Shown piece after piece: positions 1 through 9,329 of a stretch of DNA of 64,000 nucleotides. The stretch's first letter is position 1; every line of letters begins with the position of its first letter. Source of the stretch: an uncultured Bacteroidales bacterium. Lineage in GTDB: Bacteria; Bacteroidota; Bacteroidia; Bacteroidales; UBA3824. The stretch is taken from NCBI GenBank assembly GCA_937877455.1, contig CALFIU010000053.1, forward strand, positions 1 through 64,000, read 5' to 3'. A program made the position numbers and the translations under genes. The notes beneath the pieces were generated by a model. That model saw only the letters and a list, made by a program, of their open reading frames with translations. It was not told the DNA's origin and did not search any database.

Positions 1-100
1 ATAAAGGTGTTCCAAATGGAAATGAAAAAAATTGCACTTGCGGTTTGAATCTACGTTTAACAAATTACTGCATTTAAGTTTTTTTTCGGTAAAAATTTTA

Positions 101-182
101 GGAATTTTGTGATTTTTTGCCTTTAAAATGTTGGATTTTTGTGATTTTTTGATAATTTTATACTGGAATTTTGTGATAACAA
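101..182. repeat. three 32-bp-phased copies of a GGAWTTTTGTGAT motif
   Basis: The motif GGAATTTTGTGATTTTTTG occurs at 101, a one-base variant (GGATTTTTGTGATTTTTTG) at 133, and a third copy diverging after GGAATTTTGTGAT at 165, so the starts are exactly 32 bp (about three helical turns) apart. The array ends 15 bp before the ATPase start codon. The spacing is seen directly. That these are sites for a protein on one face of the helix, perhaps autoregulatory, is inference. Confidence 0.7.
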
Positions 183-196
183 AAACATAAAACATT

Positions 197-1552
197 ATGG
201 AACTGAAACTTAAACGAAAAATAGACAATTATCTTGTTTCTTGGAAACAAAACCCTGAAAGATTGCCTTTAATTGTAAAAGGGGCAAGACAAATTGGAAA
301 AACTTTTTCCATCGAACTTTTTGCACAATCTTATAAAAGTTTTGTTGAAATCAATTTTGTTACTTCGCCAGAATACAAGGCAATTTTTGAAACTGGATTT
401 TCTGTTGAAAATATAGTAAAACAAATTTCAATGATTAACCCAAAATTTCAATTTATACCTCACAAAACTTTGATTTTTTTTGACGAACTACAATCATGTC
501 CCAATTGTGCAACTTGCTTAAAATTCTTCGCTTTGCATCGTCAATACGATGTAATATGTTCAGGTTCGTTGATGGGTATCAATTATCAAGAAATAGAATC
601 AGTTTCGGTTGGTTATAAAACAGATTACGAGATGTATTCACTTGATTTTGAAGAGTTTCTATGGGCAAAAGGTTATAGCGACAGTCAAATTGACTCGTTG
701 TTTGAAAACATGAAACAACAAATACCTCTTAATCCTGCAGTTATTAATGTTATGACACAATATTTCAAAGAATATATGCTTGTTGGCGGTATGCCGCAAA
801 TAGTAAAAAAATTTGTGTCGCAAAACAATTTTTCTGGACTTTTAGAACTTCAACGAGCCTTACTCGCAGCATATAAAGAAGACATTACCAAATACGCCAT
901 AGGTCTTGACAAAGCAAAGGTTAATAATGTTTACGAAAATATTCCAGTATTTTTAGCAAAAGAAAATAAAAAATTTTTAATTTCAAAAATTTCTCATGGA
1001 GCGCGTAATAGAGAGTATGTTGGCATTGTCGATTGGCTAAAAGATGCTGGGATTGTAAATATTTGTTATTGTCTTGACTTGCCAGAACTACCTTTTAAAG
1101 GGAATTATAATCCTCAAAACTACAAACTATATTTTAAAGACACTGGACTTTTGATAGCTTCGTTAGACGATGAATCACAAGCCGATTTGCGTGCTAACAA
1201 AAATTTTAACACTTTCAAGGGTGCAATTTACGAAAATATTGTTGCCGACATGCTTGTTAAGGCCGGTTATCCACTATACTATTTCAAAAATTCCAAAGGA
1301 ACAATTGAAATGGATTTTTTTGTGCGAGATGCTTCAAATGTTGTTCCTATTGAGGTTAAGGCAAACGACAATTCAACACGCTCACTCAACAACCTAATTG
1401 AAAGTTCTTCTTATCCTCAAATTAAATATGGAATTAAACTATGTAACAAAAATATTGGATATAACGGTAAATTTTTTACGTTTCCTTATTTTCTTACTTT
1501 TTTGCTCAAAAAATTTATGCTTTGGAAGATTGAAACCAACAAAAACAATTAA
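197..1552 (+). CDS. AAA family ATPase with C-terminal DUF4143-type domain
   Basis: A 451-residue protein of the AAA_14/DUF4143 class common as stand-alone accessory genes in Bacteroidota. The Walker A motif GARQIGKT is at residues 29-36 and Walker B (LIFFDEL) has D96-E97. It is followed by an unusual C-P-N-C-A-T-C cluster (101-107) that could bind metal. The C-terminal half carries a nuclease-like PD-(D/E)xK pattern: E371/D373 in a hydrophobic strand and E386-V-K388 in PIEVKA, so DNA binding or cleavage is possible but unproven for the family. The gene stands alone: 32-bp-phased repeats lie just upstream and the next gene converges on it. Biological role is unknown; a toxin, mobile-element or defence link would be speculation. 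Confidence 0.82.
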   Translation: MELKLKRKIDNYLVSWKQNPERLPLIVKGARQIGKTFSIELFAQSYKSFVEINFVTSPEYKAIFETGFSVENIVKQISMINPKFQFIPHKTLIFFDELQSCPNCATCLKFFALHRQYDVICSGSLMGINYQEIESVSVGYKTDYEMYSLDFEEFLWAKGYSDSQIDSLFENMKQQIPLNPAVINVMTQYFKEYMLVGGMPQIVKKFVSQNNFSGLLELQRALLAAYKEDITKYAIGLDKAKVNNVYENIPVFLAKENKKFLISKISHGARNREYVGIVDWLKDAGIVNICYCLDLPELPFKGNYNPQNYKLYFKDTGLLIASLDDESQADLRANKNFNTFKGAIYENIVADMLVKAGYPLYYFKNSKGTIEMDFFVRDASNVVPIEVKANDNSTRSLNNLIESSSYPQIKYGIKLCNKNIGYNGKFFTFPYFLTFLLKKFMLWKIETNKNN

Positions 1553-1633
1553 CAGAAAATAAAACACATAGCATTTCTATATCAGCATACAAAACATATT
1601 AAACCTTCTACTTTCACTTGCCTTTAGGTAGTT

Positions 1634-4600
1634 TTAAAACTTTATACCCAAAACTGTAATATCGTCAACCTGTCGCTTTAGGTTTTGAGCAGCCATCCAA
1701 TCTTCAAGATTTTTGATAAGAGCCTCTTTTTGTTTTTGGGTGGACAAACCACCGATTGTGGGTAAAAACTCTTTTAAAGCCTTTCTGGTAAATTTTCTGT
1801 TAAGAGGTCCACCAAACTGATCTTGGTAACCATCAGAGAAATAAAATACCGAATCACCATGTTTATATTCAAAAATTTCGTCGATAAAATCAAGTTTTAT
1901 TGGATGTAGCCCTACGGGACACTTTGTAGGATTAAGCACAATAAGATTTCCATCACGAACAATAAACAATGGATTGTTAGCACCAGAATATTGCAATACT
2001 CCTTTGTGTTCATCTATCACCGTAAGACAAATATCCAAACCATCTTTTATAACCAGCGATTTGTTCATAGTGTTAATCATCTTGTATCGCAAAGCCTCCA
2101 AAATTCCCGAAGCTGTTATATTGTTACGATCCATTTGAGTTATCACATTGTTTAACGAACTAATAGCCAAAACACTCATCAACGCGCCTGGCACACCATG
2201 CCCCGTACAATCTGCCACTGCAACAATAGTTTTTCCTGCACGTCGCATTACACAATAGCAATCACCACCCACAATTTCACATGGCCGATAAATGAGAAAT
2301 GCATCATTAAGAAAATCTTTTATATTGTTTTCATCGGGTTGCAACGAACTTTGTATTCTTTTTGCATACGAAATACTTTCGAGCATATTTTTATGAGTAG
2401 ACTCAATGGCAACTTTTTGTTTACCCACCGTACTGAGACTTTCCATAAGTTCTTTACTCATGTCGTTAAGCATTTTCTCGTATTTAATACGATCGGTAAC
2501 ATCGCGAATAATGCCTTCAAAACCGCTTGGCATGTCAAGGTCGTCATACCAAATCACAAAATTACCCTCGCCATGCCGTTCTTCCTTTTTTAAATTGGTA
2601 AACTTAAAATTAAATGCTTTAAGTTCGCCAAACGACAATAGTTTATTTCTTATTTCATCTACAACTTCTGGTTGCAAGACATCGAATGCTATCTTACCAA
2701 TAATATCAGTAACATCCTGACAACCATAAAATTGACACACCGAGGGACTTACTTGTATAATAACACCGTCTAAGTCTGTCTTTATATAAACATCGGTAAG
2801 TGTTTTTATGGTATTTTCAAATTGGCGAGTGCGTTCATTCATCATGCTTTCGTTTCGTTTACGCTTAGTAATATCCTGCACAATGCCTATAATGCCCTCT
2901 AATTTATTTTCTTCGTTATAATATGGCACTTTTGAGGTTGATGTCCAATAATTACCATCCTCATCGTCTAAAATCTGTTTTTCGTAGTCAATTACAGGTT
3001 CTAATTTTGTTATAACCTCCTCATCAAGTTTTGTATATTCGTTAGCATAACTTGCGCCAAGTTCGATGTCAGTTTTTCCAATAATATCTTTTATGTCAAA
3101 ACCTAATGTATTTGCATATTGCTTATTTACAACTTGATACTTAAGATTTTTGCCTTTTAGATATATTTTTGCAGGTAAATTATCGATAAGTGTCTTAAAC
3201 AAATTATTGTTACTACGCAACTTGTTTTCGTAAGCTACCATATAACTTATATCGCGAACAACAGCAAGGCAATCGGTAAAATTGTCGTTTTCATCGCGTA
3301 GAAATCTTGCCATGGTCTCTACATCAAAAATTTTACCGTTTTTGTGCTTAAACTTAAACGTTCCACGATAATGAGTACCAGGCTCCAACAATACACGTTT
3401 TGTTAAAAATCCCATTACTACATCCTTAATTTTCTCATGAGATTGTGTGGCAAATAAATCCAAAACATTCATTCCTACCACTTCTTCTGGAGTATAACCA
3501 GCCAACGCTGTAATCGCAGGAGTTATAAATATAACTTTGAGTGTTTTTGGATTAAATTTGATAATAATATCAGCGGTGTTTTCTAATATTATTCTATATT
3601 TTTCTTCCGATTGACGTAAAATCTCGTCCTTTTGTTTACGTTCTGTAATATTTCTATTTGTTCCAATAACTTGCACAAGTTTGTTGCCTTTAGAATCGGT
3701 TTCGTAATACGGACTTAATTGTATGTCAACATCAATTAATCCACCGTCTTTTAAAGTTTGTTTTACCTCAAAGTGCATATCATCTTTCAATGAACCATCA
3801 CGCATCTTCGACCAAATGAGTTCTTGATTAGAAAACATAGCAAGATGTTCAAGCGATTCTTTTGCAAAAAAGTCTTCGAGTGGCATCTGCATAGCTTCTT
3901 CTGGCGTAAAACCGCGCATTGTTTTTACCGATGGACTAATGTAAGTTATTTTTTGTTTACCAACATCAAAAATCCAAATAACATCATTGCTATTTTCTGC
4001 AATAAGAGCATAATTACGCTGGGTTTCTTTAAGTTTGGCTTGTGTTGTACGGTTTTCTGTAATATCTTCTTTTATTGCAAGATAACTTATAATATTGCCA
4101 AAATTATCCTTAACTGGCGAAATTATAGCTTTTTCGTAATATTCGCCACCATCTTTTTTTCGATTAACAAATTCACCATGCCAAATACGTCCAGATTTTA
4201 TCGTTTCCCAAAGTTCTTTATACGTATTTTCAGGAGTTTTACCCGACTTCAAAATCCTTGGTGTTTGTCCCAAAACTTCTTGCAAATTGTAACCTGTTGT
4301 TATTTCAAATGCAGGATTTGCATATTCTATGTGTCCATCAATATCGGTAAGCACTATTACATCAGGACTTTGGTTTATTGCTGTAAAATATTTGTTGAGT
4401 CTAATATTCTGTTCTTTAATTTTATTGGCATTGCGGCGTTCGTCTGTTACGTCGTAAATTATAAAAATATATTCTTTTGCTCTTGTTTGAATGTTTTGAT
4501 GCGGTGATGCTGTTATCATAAACACATGCTTATCGTTGGCTATATCCGTTGTAGTAGCCTCATAACGAACACTTTCTCCGTTTTTTATATTAATTGTTTC

Positions 4601-5902
4601 GTCAATTATCTTTTGGCGATACTCTGTGTCAATAAATTCAAATATAGAATGATTTGCCAATGTATTTTTTCCAACGCTTAACAGCCGTTGAGCTGCTAAA
4701 TTGGACATTGTTATTATAAAATCTGCATTTAAAATTAAAAAGCCTTCGCCAAGATTAGACAATATGGTTGATAGATATTCTTCTTGTTTTTTTAAATATT
4801 CGGTTGTTATCTTCAACTCTTCGTTAATCTGCTCCAACTCAACACTTTTCTTGTTGAGTTGAGAATATGCCGATTCGAGATTTTCGTTTATACAATGAAG
4901 TTCTTCGTTGTTTTGACGTAGTTCTTCTTGAAGCGTGTGCTGTTCTTCATAAGCAGCCTTAAGATCTTTTCTGCTTTTAAGATTATCGTTAACAAGATTA
5001 CCAAAGGTAAAAAATTCTTTTGTTACGAGATTTTTATGTGCAAATTCAACTTCTTGGTCGTTGTCGAGCGACGAAATCAACGTTTTTATAGGCCACATAA
5101 CCCTACGGAAAAGCAATGCTTGAATAAAAAAGTATGTTAGACCTACAAAAACAAAAAATAAAATACCTATTTTTTTAAGTTTATTCAATGTTTTATTTGA
5201 ATATTGAACAATACTTACATTAGCAACAGGCTGACCTGCAGCATTTTTTAAATCAACAAATATCTTATCTTTTGTATCGTCTGATTTTTGGCTTGCTGTT
5301 GACGACAAAAATATAGGTGAACCTATTAGACTATTAATTTTTTCAATCTCCTTGTCGTCCCAACGTTTGAAAAAAATAAGTGTTCCAACTGGCATTCCAT
5401 TAGGAGATTTAACGCCTTCTGCTACAAGATTATAAACTTTTTCTTTGGCACTAACAAAAAAATTAAGTCTTTGTCCAGCAAGTACACCTTCCTTAACTTT
5501 TTGAGATTCAAGATTATCGTTGACATTATAAGTATCAGTGTTGTTTGGCCAATAATAAACGGTTTCGCCATTGGCATTTAAGCATATAACTCCTGTAAAT
5601 TTGTATGTTAATGGTAAATTATTTAAATTTGTTGTTGCCCATAAAGAATCGCAATTGATAACAAAATCAGCAGTTTCTTGCCTTGATGCACAACTATGTA
5701 ACACATCTGACATAAAAGCACTGCGCTGCTCTAATATATTTTTTGATGCAGAAAGTAAATCTCGACTATTTTCGCCCGAAAACAATTTTGATGCAAAATA
5801 CATCAAAACAGCGAAAACAATTGTTAACGTTAAAAATATCAACGTTAGTTTTTGACCTATAACTGCTTGTAACCTATTTACCCGTTGTTTTTTTGTTTCC
5901 AT
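1634..5902 (-). CDS. membrane multi-PAS sensor with SpoIIE-type PP2C phosphatase
   Basis: A 1422-residue signalling protein. In order: short cytoplasmic start, membrane segment about 16-40, a periplasmic region to about 240 resembling a CHASE4-type sensor, a second membrane segment about 243-265, a long coiled coil about 315-375, then about six PAS/PAC modules (two recognisable by DVIWIF and DVIVLTD starts) to about 1140, and a C-terminal SpoIIE/RsbU-type serine phosphatase. The phosphatase has its metal-binding motifs: EIVGGD, ADCTGHGVPGA, YFSDGYQDQFGG and terminal DDITVLGIK. Such enzymes usually dephosphorylate anti-anti-sigma proteins or receivers; no such partner is encoded here. It is the largest of three SpoIIE proteins in the window. 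The gene is monocistronic with a possible promoter at 5967-5974. Confidence 0.9.
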   Translation of the reverse strand: METKKQRVNRLQAVIGQKLTLIFLTLTIVFAVLMYFASKLFSGENSRDLLSASKNILEQRSAFMSDVLHSCASRQETADFVINCDSLWATTNLNNLPLTYKFTGVICLNANGETVYYWPNNTDTYNVNDNLESQKVKEGVLAGQRLNFFVSAKEKVYNLVAEGVKSPNGMPVGTLIFFKRWDDKEIEKINSLIGSPIFLSSTASQKSDDTKDKIFVDLKNAAGQPVANVSIVQYSNKTLNKLKKIGILFFVFVGLTYFFIQALLFRRVMWPIKTLISSLDNDQEVEFAHKNLVTKEFFTFGNLVNDNLKSRKDLKAAYEEQHTLQEELRQNNEELHCINENLESAYSQLNKKSVELEQINEELKITTEYLKKQEEYLSTILSNLGEGFLILNADFIITMSNLAAQRLLSVGKNTLANHSIFEFIDTEYRQKIIDETINIKNGESVRYEATTTDIANDKHVFMITASPHQNIQTRAKEYIFIIYDVTDERRNANKIKEQNIRLNKYFTAINQSPDVIVLTDIDGHIEYANPAFEITTGYNLQEVLGQTPRILKSGKTPENTYKELWETIKSGRIWHGEFVNRKKDGGEYYEKAIISPVKDNFGNIISYLAIKEDITENRTTQAKLKETQRNYALIAENSNDVIWIFDVGKQKITYISPSVKTMRGFTPEEAMQMPLEDFFAKESLEHLAMFSNQELIWSKMRDGSLKDDMHFEVKQTLKDGGLIDVDIQLSPYYETDSKGNKLVQVIGTNRNITERKQKDEILRQSEEKYRIILENTADIIIKFNPKTLKVIFITPAITALAGYTPEEVVGMNVLDLFATQSHEKIKDVVMGFLTKRVLLEPGTHYRGTFKFKHKNGKIFDVETMARFLRDENDNFTDCLAVVRDISYMVAYENKLRSNNNLFKTLIDNLPAKIYLKGKNLKYQVVNKQYANTLGFDIKDIIGKTDIELGASYANEYTKLDEEVITKLEPVIDYEKQILDDEDGNYWTSTSKVPYYNEENKLEGIIGIVQDITKRKRNESMMNERTRQFENTIKTLTDVYIKTDLDGVIIQVSPSVCQFYGCQDVTDIIGKIAFDVLQPEVVDEIRNKLLSFGELKAFNFKFTNLKKEERHGEGNFVIWYDDLDMPSGFEGIIRDVTDRIKYEKMLNDMSKELMESLSTVGKQKVAIESTHKNMLESISYAKRIQSSLQPDENNIKDFLNDAFLIYRPCEIVGGDCYCVMRRAGKTIVAVADCTGHGVPGALMSVLAISSLNNVITQMDRNNITASGILEALRYKMINTMNKSLVIKDGLDICLTVIDEHKGVLQYSGANNPLFIVRDGNLIVLNPTKCPVGLHPIKLDFIDEIFEYKHGDSVFYFSDGYQDQFGGPLNRKFTRKALKEFLPTIGGLSTQKQKEALIKNLEDWMAAQNLKRQVDDITVLGIKF

Positions 5903-5966
5903 TTAGTTTTTTTACACCTAAAACACTTTTATCGTGTGTATTGGAATATTATTTTCAAACACCGTG

Positions 5967-5974
5967 CAAAATTA
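5967..5974 (-). promoter_or_regulatory. possible -7 box for the 1422-aa PAS/SpoIIE gene
   Basis: On the minus strand TAATTTTG matches the Bacteroidota -7 consensus TAnnTTTG, 65 bp before the start codon. No good -33 TTTG was found, so this is a half-site call. Confidence 0.4.
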
Positions 5975-6091
5975 TAAATTTTAAAACTATTTTTGTGTAA
6001 AATTTAGTATAATTTATCTTAGAATTTATGCTTTATCTTTTAACACAACTTTTTAGTAAAGTTTTTTACACAAAAAAACCAGAAATATGAA

Positions 6092-6130
6092 AAAAAATAA
6101 AAGAGGTTGCCCAAAAGAAACAACCTCTTT
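6092..6130 (-). terminator. intrinsic terminator after purine nucleoside phosphorylase
   Basis: A perfect 10-bp stem, AAAGAGGTTG (6100-6109) with CAACCTCTTT (6121-6130) and an 11-nt loop, is followed on the minus strand by a T-rich tract. It lies 14 bp after the PNP stop. Confidence 0.85.
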
Positions 6131-6143
6131 ACCATTAAACAAT

Positions 6144-6965
6144 TTAAAATTCAACAATACTTTCAATCATTTTTTTAATCAATAACGTCATTTTTGGCTC
6201 TGCTTTGTTGGCCGCTTGTTGTACTTCCTCATGCGAAACTTTTTCAACAACACCTGTAATTCCAAGGTCTGTAATTACCGAAACAGCAAAACAAGGCACT
6301 TTCATGTGGCGTGCTACAATTATTTCTGGTACTGTACTCATTCCAACTGCATCGGCACCTGCAATATGGAAAAATTTATATTCCGATGGTGTTTCAAATG
6401 TTGGACCAGTTACCCCAATGTAAACGCCTTTTTGAAGATGAATGTTATTTTGCTCGGCAATTTCAAAAGCAAGTTTTATATAACGCTTATCATACGCCTC
6501 CGACATTTCTGGAAATCGCGGACCGAGTTCATCGCAATTAGGACCAATAAGCGGATTGGTTCCAAAAAGATTGATATGATCGCGAATAACCATGATGTCG
6601 CCCACCTTAAAAGTGGGATTCATGCCGCCCGATGCATTGCTAACAACAAGCAATTTTATTCCCAAAGCCTTCATTACTCTAACAGGGAATGTTACTTGCT
6701 GCATAGTATAGCCTTCATAATAATGAAAACGTCCTTGCATTGCCACAACCTTTTTGCCACCGAGCATTCCAAAAACAAGTTTTCCACTATGCCCCTGCAC
6801 TGTTGAAATTGGAAAATTTGGAATGTCTTTATATTCAAGCGTAGCAATAGTATCTATTTCGTTGACCAATGCGCCCAAACCTGTACCAAGAATAATTCCT
6901 ATCTCTGGATTAAAATTGACGCACTGTCGTATGTAAGCGGTAGTTTGTTCTATCTTCTGCAACAT
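6144..6965 (-). CDS. purine nucleoside phosphorylase (trimeric PNP type)
   Basis: Phosphorolyses purine (deoxy)nucleosides to free base and (deoxy)ribose 1-phosphate in the salvage pathway. The 273-residue length fits the trimeric PNP/MTAP family. Visible family signatures are GTGLGAL near the N-terminus, the phosphate-site GHSGK at 58-62, VSNASGGMNP in the middle and TFETPSEYKFF. The position that is Asn in 6-oxopurine-specific enzymes reads as Asp here (ITDLG), so base preference should not be assumed. The start MLQKIEQ is the family-typical one, which places the first 56 bp inside the 3' end of lpxK. It is the last gene of the minus-strand run and is followed by a strong terminator. Confidence 0.9.
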   Translation of the reverse strand: MLQKIEQTTAYIRQCVNFNPEIGIILGTGLGALVNEIDTIATLEYKDIPNFPISTVQGHSGKLVFGMLGGKKVVAMQGRFHYYEGYTMQQVTFPVRVMKALGIKLLVVSNASGGMNPTFKVGDIMVIRDHINLFGTNPLIGPNCDELGPRFPEMSEAYDKRYIKLAFEIAEQNNIHLQKGVYIGVTGPTFETPSEYKFFHIAGADAVGMSTVPEIIVARHMKVPCFAVSVITDLGITGVVEKVSHEEVQQAANKAEPKMTLLIKKMIESIVEF

Positions 6966-8007
6966 ATTTTAAAATTTGATTGTTAAACTCCTGCGAATCT
7001 TCGTATATAAAATTAACCTCAATGGGCAGGAAATACATCGAAGCCTTTATATCGTCGTTCCAATCTATTTCTATAAGTCTAACTGAATCCTTTTCGGTGG
7101 TGATAATTATTTTTTTCTCACCCAATGACATAAATGTAGCAATAATTTTCTTTATATCTTTCTTACTAAAATTGTGATGATCAGGAAATTGCAAATGAGT
7201 TATCTTTTCCGAAATATTTTCTCTTACATGCTCCAACAATGTATCAGGATTAGCAATACCTGTAATAATCAACACCTCGGTTTGACCATCGGCAAGCACA
7301 TTACTCATTCCTTCACGAAAAACTGGTGTGAGTTTTTTGTATTTAAAATTAGTAAAATATATTGATTGAAATGGCAGTTTATTTACATTTTTTGCAAATA
7401 CATTTCTATCTATTGGTTTTAAATCTTCAGGACATTTAGTTACGAGAATTATATTAGCACGATTACTATTGTGCGCGCTTTCTCTCAAGCGTCCGTATGG
7501 AAGTATGCTATCGCTAAAAATAGGACGATTATAATCTATTAACAAAATGTTTACAAGCGGATTAACACTGCGATGTTGGTAGGCATCATCAAGAACTACA
7601 ACTTGATTGTCGCTTCTATTTGTTGCTACTATTTTTTCTATGCCATCTACCCTACTCTCGCACACACAAACATTGGCTTCACCATTAAACTTACGCAACA
7701 TTTGCTTTGGTTCATCACCAATTTCTGCCACTGTACTATGCTCTGTAGCTGCCACAAAACCCTTTGTCTTACGTTTATAACCACGTGACAAAACCGTTAC
7801 TGAATATTTGTCCTTTAGTACATTAACGATATATTCTGTATGCGGCGTTTTACCCGTTCCACCTACGGTGATATTGCCCACCGATATTACTGGCACATCA
7901 AACTCGTGGCTACGCAATAAATTGTTGTTATACAAAAAATTGCGTACCGAAGTTATCATGCGGTAAATCCAAGATAGCGGTATGAGCAATGAACGCAACA
8001 TAATCAA
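6910..8007 (-). CDS. lpxK: tetraacyldisaccharide 4'-kinase LpxK
   Basis: Phosphorylates the 4' position of the lipid A disaccharide precursor at the inner membrane, so the organism makes lipid A. The 365-residue protein has an N-terminal amphipathic/membrane-associated stretch (LLIPLSWIYRMI) and the characteristic LpxK P-loop GNITVGGTGKTPH at about 44-56, then SRGYKRKTKG and the DDAYQHR motif with the catalytic Asp-Asp. Length is normal. It begins directly after the amidohydrolase stop codon and its last 56 bp overlap the PNP gene in another frame, so translation of the two is probably coupled. A second in-frame Met at residue 3 is an alternative start. Confidence 0.95.
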   Translation of the reverse strand: MIMLRSLLIPLSWIYRMITSVRNFLYNNNLLRSHEFDVPVISVGNITVGGTGKTPHTEYIVNVLKDKYSVTVLSRGYKRKTKGFVAATEHSTVAEIGDEPKQMLRKFNGEANVCVCESRVDGIEKIVATNRSDNQVVVLDDAYQHRSVNPLVNILLIDYNRPIFSDSILPYGRLRESAHNSNRANIILVTKCPEDLKPIDRNVFAKNVNKLPFQSIYFTNFKYKKLTPVFREGMSNVLADGQTEVLIITGIANPDTLLEHVRENISEKITHLQFPDHHNFSKKDIKKIIATFMSLGEKKIIITTEKDSVRLIEIDWNDDIKASMYFLPIEVNFIYEDSQEFNNQILKYVAEDRTNYRLHTTVRQF

Positions 8008-9258
8008 TTAACATATTATACGATTTATCTGCTGACGACAAAAATTCTCAATTTCTGCAACATCAGCAAGCAAAAGCATACTGTTATCTACAATAAGTTT
8101 TCCATCAGAAACAACAGCCGTTATTCCGTGTGGCTTTGCACCAAAAATTAATTGCACAACAAAGTTATTTTTATTAAGTTCCATAGGTAACGGATTTTCA
8201 AAAACAATAAGATTATTTTGTCCATCACCCTTAAAGCCATTGATTTCTATATAACGATGTATAGCCCTAAGTCTTTGATATGCATCCATAGTAGATATTG
8301 CATTTTCCGTGCCAAGTGCCTTAAAATACGACATTTTAGTAGTTGCAACAAGGTTCTCTCCTGTGTAGTCGGTACCATAAAAAATATTGTCGTCAAGCCA
8401 TTGTGAACTAAATGGAGAAACAGCATTTTGAAGATTTCCTATAGGATTTTCGGCAGTCCAACACGGTTTAAACTTTATGCAACTCCGTTCTATACCGCTA
8501 ATTACATTGCAATTAGCAAGTATCGTGGACGAAAAATCCATTATTCCAGAGTCATAAAGACGTTGGACTGCGGTTGTTTTATAATCGCGCATTGTATTGG
8601 CTTCATCAATATGATCTTCTCCTGCGTTTATCAACGCACCTACTCCCACTTGTTTACAAACCGAAACAACTTCTTCAAGTAATTCCTTACCAGCCAAAAA
8701 CGAAGCATCAATCCCCATAAGTCCTTGGCTTTTTTTCACATAATCAGCATTGGCTTGCAACGCTTTTTCTGCTTTTACATAGCCATTTATTTCTCCTGTA
8801 GCATAACTTATGAGCGTTGAAACACCAAACCGATTAAATTCTTGTTCCACAATCTCAAAGGATTTTTCAATAATGGCAGGAGCTTCAAGACGTACAATTG
8901 CAAATGTACAACCATTTTTTACAGCTTGCAACGCCGAAAACATTGCCGATGCCCTAAGCAAATCCTCATCAAGATTTTGGGAATATTTCCATAGCACATC
9001 GCTTAAAAACTTAAAATATGGTGTTTTTTGCGCAATAAAATATTTTGAACTTGGCACAAAAATATATTCAGGCCGCATATAACCATCAGCAAAAGAATGT
9101 GTTATATATTTTCCCGAACAATCTATTGTTTTATCAGCCAATACAGAACTTCCTCGTTGCAAAATTTCAATGCCACTTTCTGATGCAAGTATATCTACTT
9201 GACTGAAATCCAATGTTTTGTAGTCTATATATGTTCCGTTTTTGAGTAAAACTGACAT
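8008..9258 (-). CDS. amidohydrolase-superfamily protein lacking the usual metal ligands
   Basis: A 416-residue protein with the overall layout of a chlorohydrolase/guanine-deaminase-like amidohydrolase: N-terminal beta-sandwich strand (VLLKNGTYIDY), a GKYITHSFADG turn where active members have PGFVNxHxH, and a C-terminal composite sandwich strand (GITAVVSDGKLIVDN). The signature HxH is absent (DGYMRPEY), the later metal histidine region reads NAGEDHIDEA, and the GTD turn is GTDYTGEN. It may therefore be a non-metal enzyme or a pseudoenzyme; substrate cannot be given. The start was set at 9258 (MSVLLKNG) rather than the longer 9330 start, because the longer version would translate through the DUF4301 terminator hairpin. 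It abuts lpxK. Confidence 0.75.
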   Translation of the reverse strand: MSVLLKNGTYIDYKTLDFSQVDILASESGIEILQRGSSVLADKTIDCSGKYITHSFADGYMRPEYIFVPSSKYFIAQKTPYFKFLSDVLWKYSQNLDEDLLRASAMFSALQAVKNGCTFAIVRLEAPAIIEKSFEIVEQEFNRFGVSTLISYATGEINGYVKAEKALQANADYVKKSQGLMGIDASFLAGKELLEEVVSVCKQVGVGALINAGEDHIDEANTMRDYKTTAVQRLYDSGIMDFSSTILANCNVISGIERSCIKFKPCWTAENPIGNLQNAVSPFSSQWLDDNIFYGTDYTGENLVATTKMSYFKALGTENAISTMDAYQRLRAIHRYIEINGFKGDGQNNLIVFENPLPMELNKNNFVVQLIFGAKPHGITAVVSDGKLIVDNSMLLLADVAEIENFCRQQINRIIC

Positions 9259-9271
9259 TTTTGTTTTTCTT

Positions 9272-9321
9272 ATAATAAAAAATCCGTTTTTGCAACACAA
9301 AATAACTGCAAAAACGGATTT
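9272..9321 (-). terminator. intrinsic terminator after the DUF4301 gene
   Basis: A perfect 15-bp inverted repeat, AAATCCGTTTTTGCA (9280-9294) with TGCAAAAACGGATTT (9307-9321), has a 12-nt loop and is followed on the minus strand by TTTTTATTAT. It separates DUF4301 from the amidohydrolase and argues for the shorter amidohydrolase start. Confidence 0.85.
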
Positions 9322-9329
9322 ATAATTCA

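Noticed and set aside
1..78. Possible end of a gene from the left edge (reads GNEKNCTCGLNLRLTNYCI in one frame)
   Set aside because: Too short to recognise; other frames also run to stops, so there is no support for coding.
3824..4507. 227-codon plus-strand frame opposite the PAS gene
   Set aside because: A shadow of the minus-strand PAS-encoding gene, with no family features.
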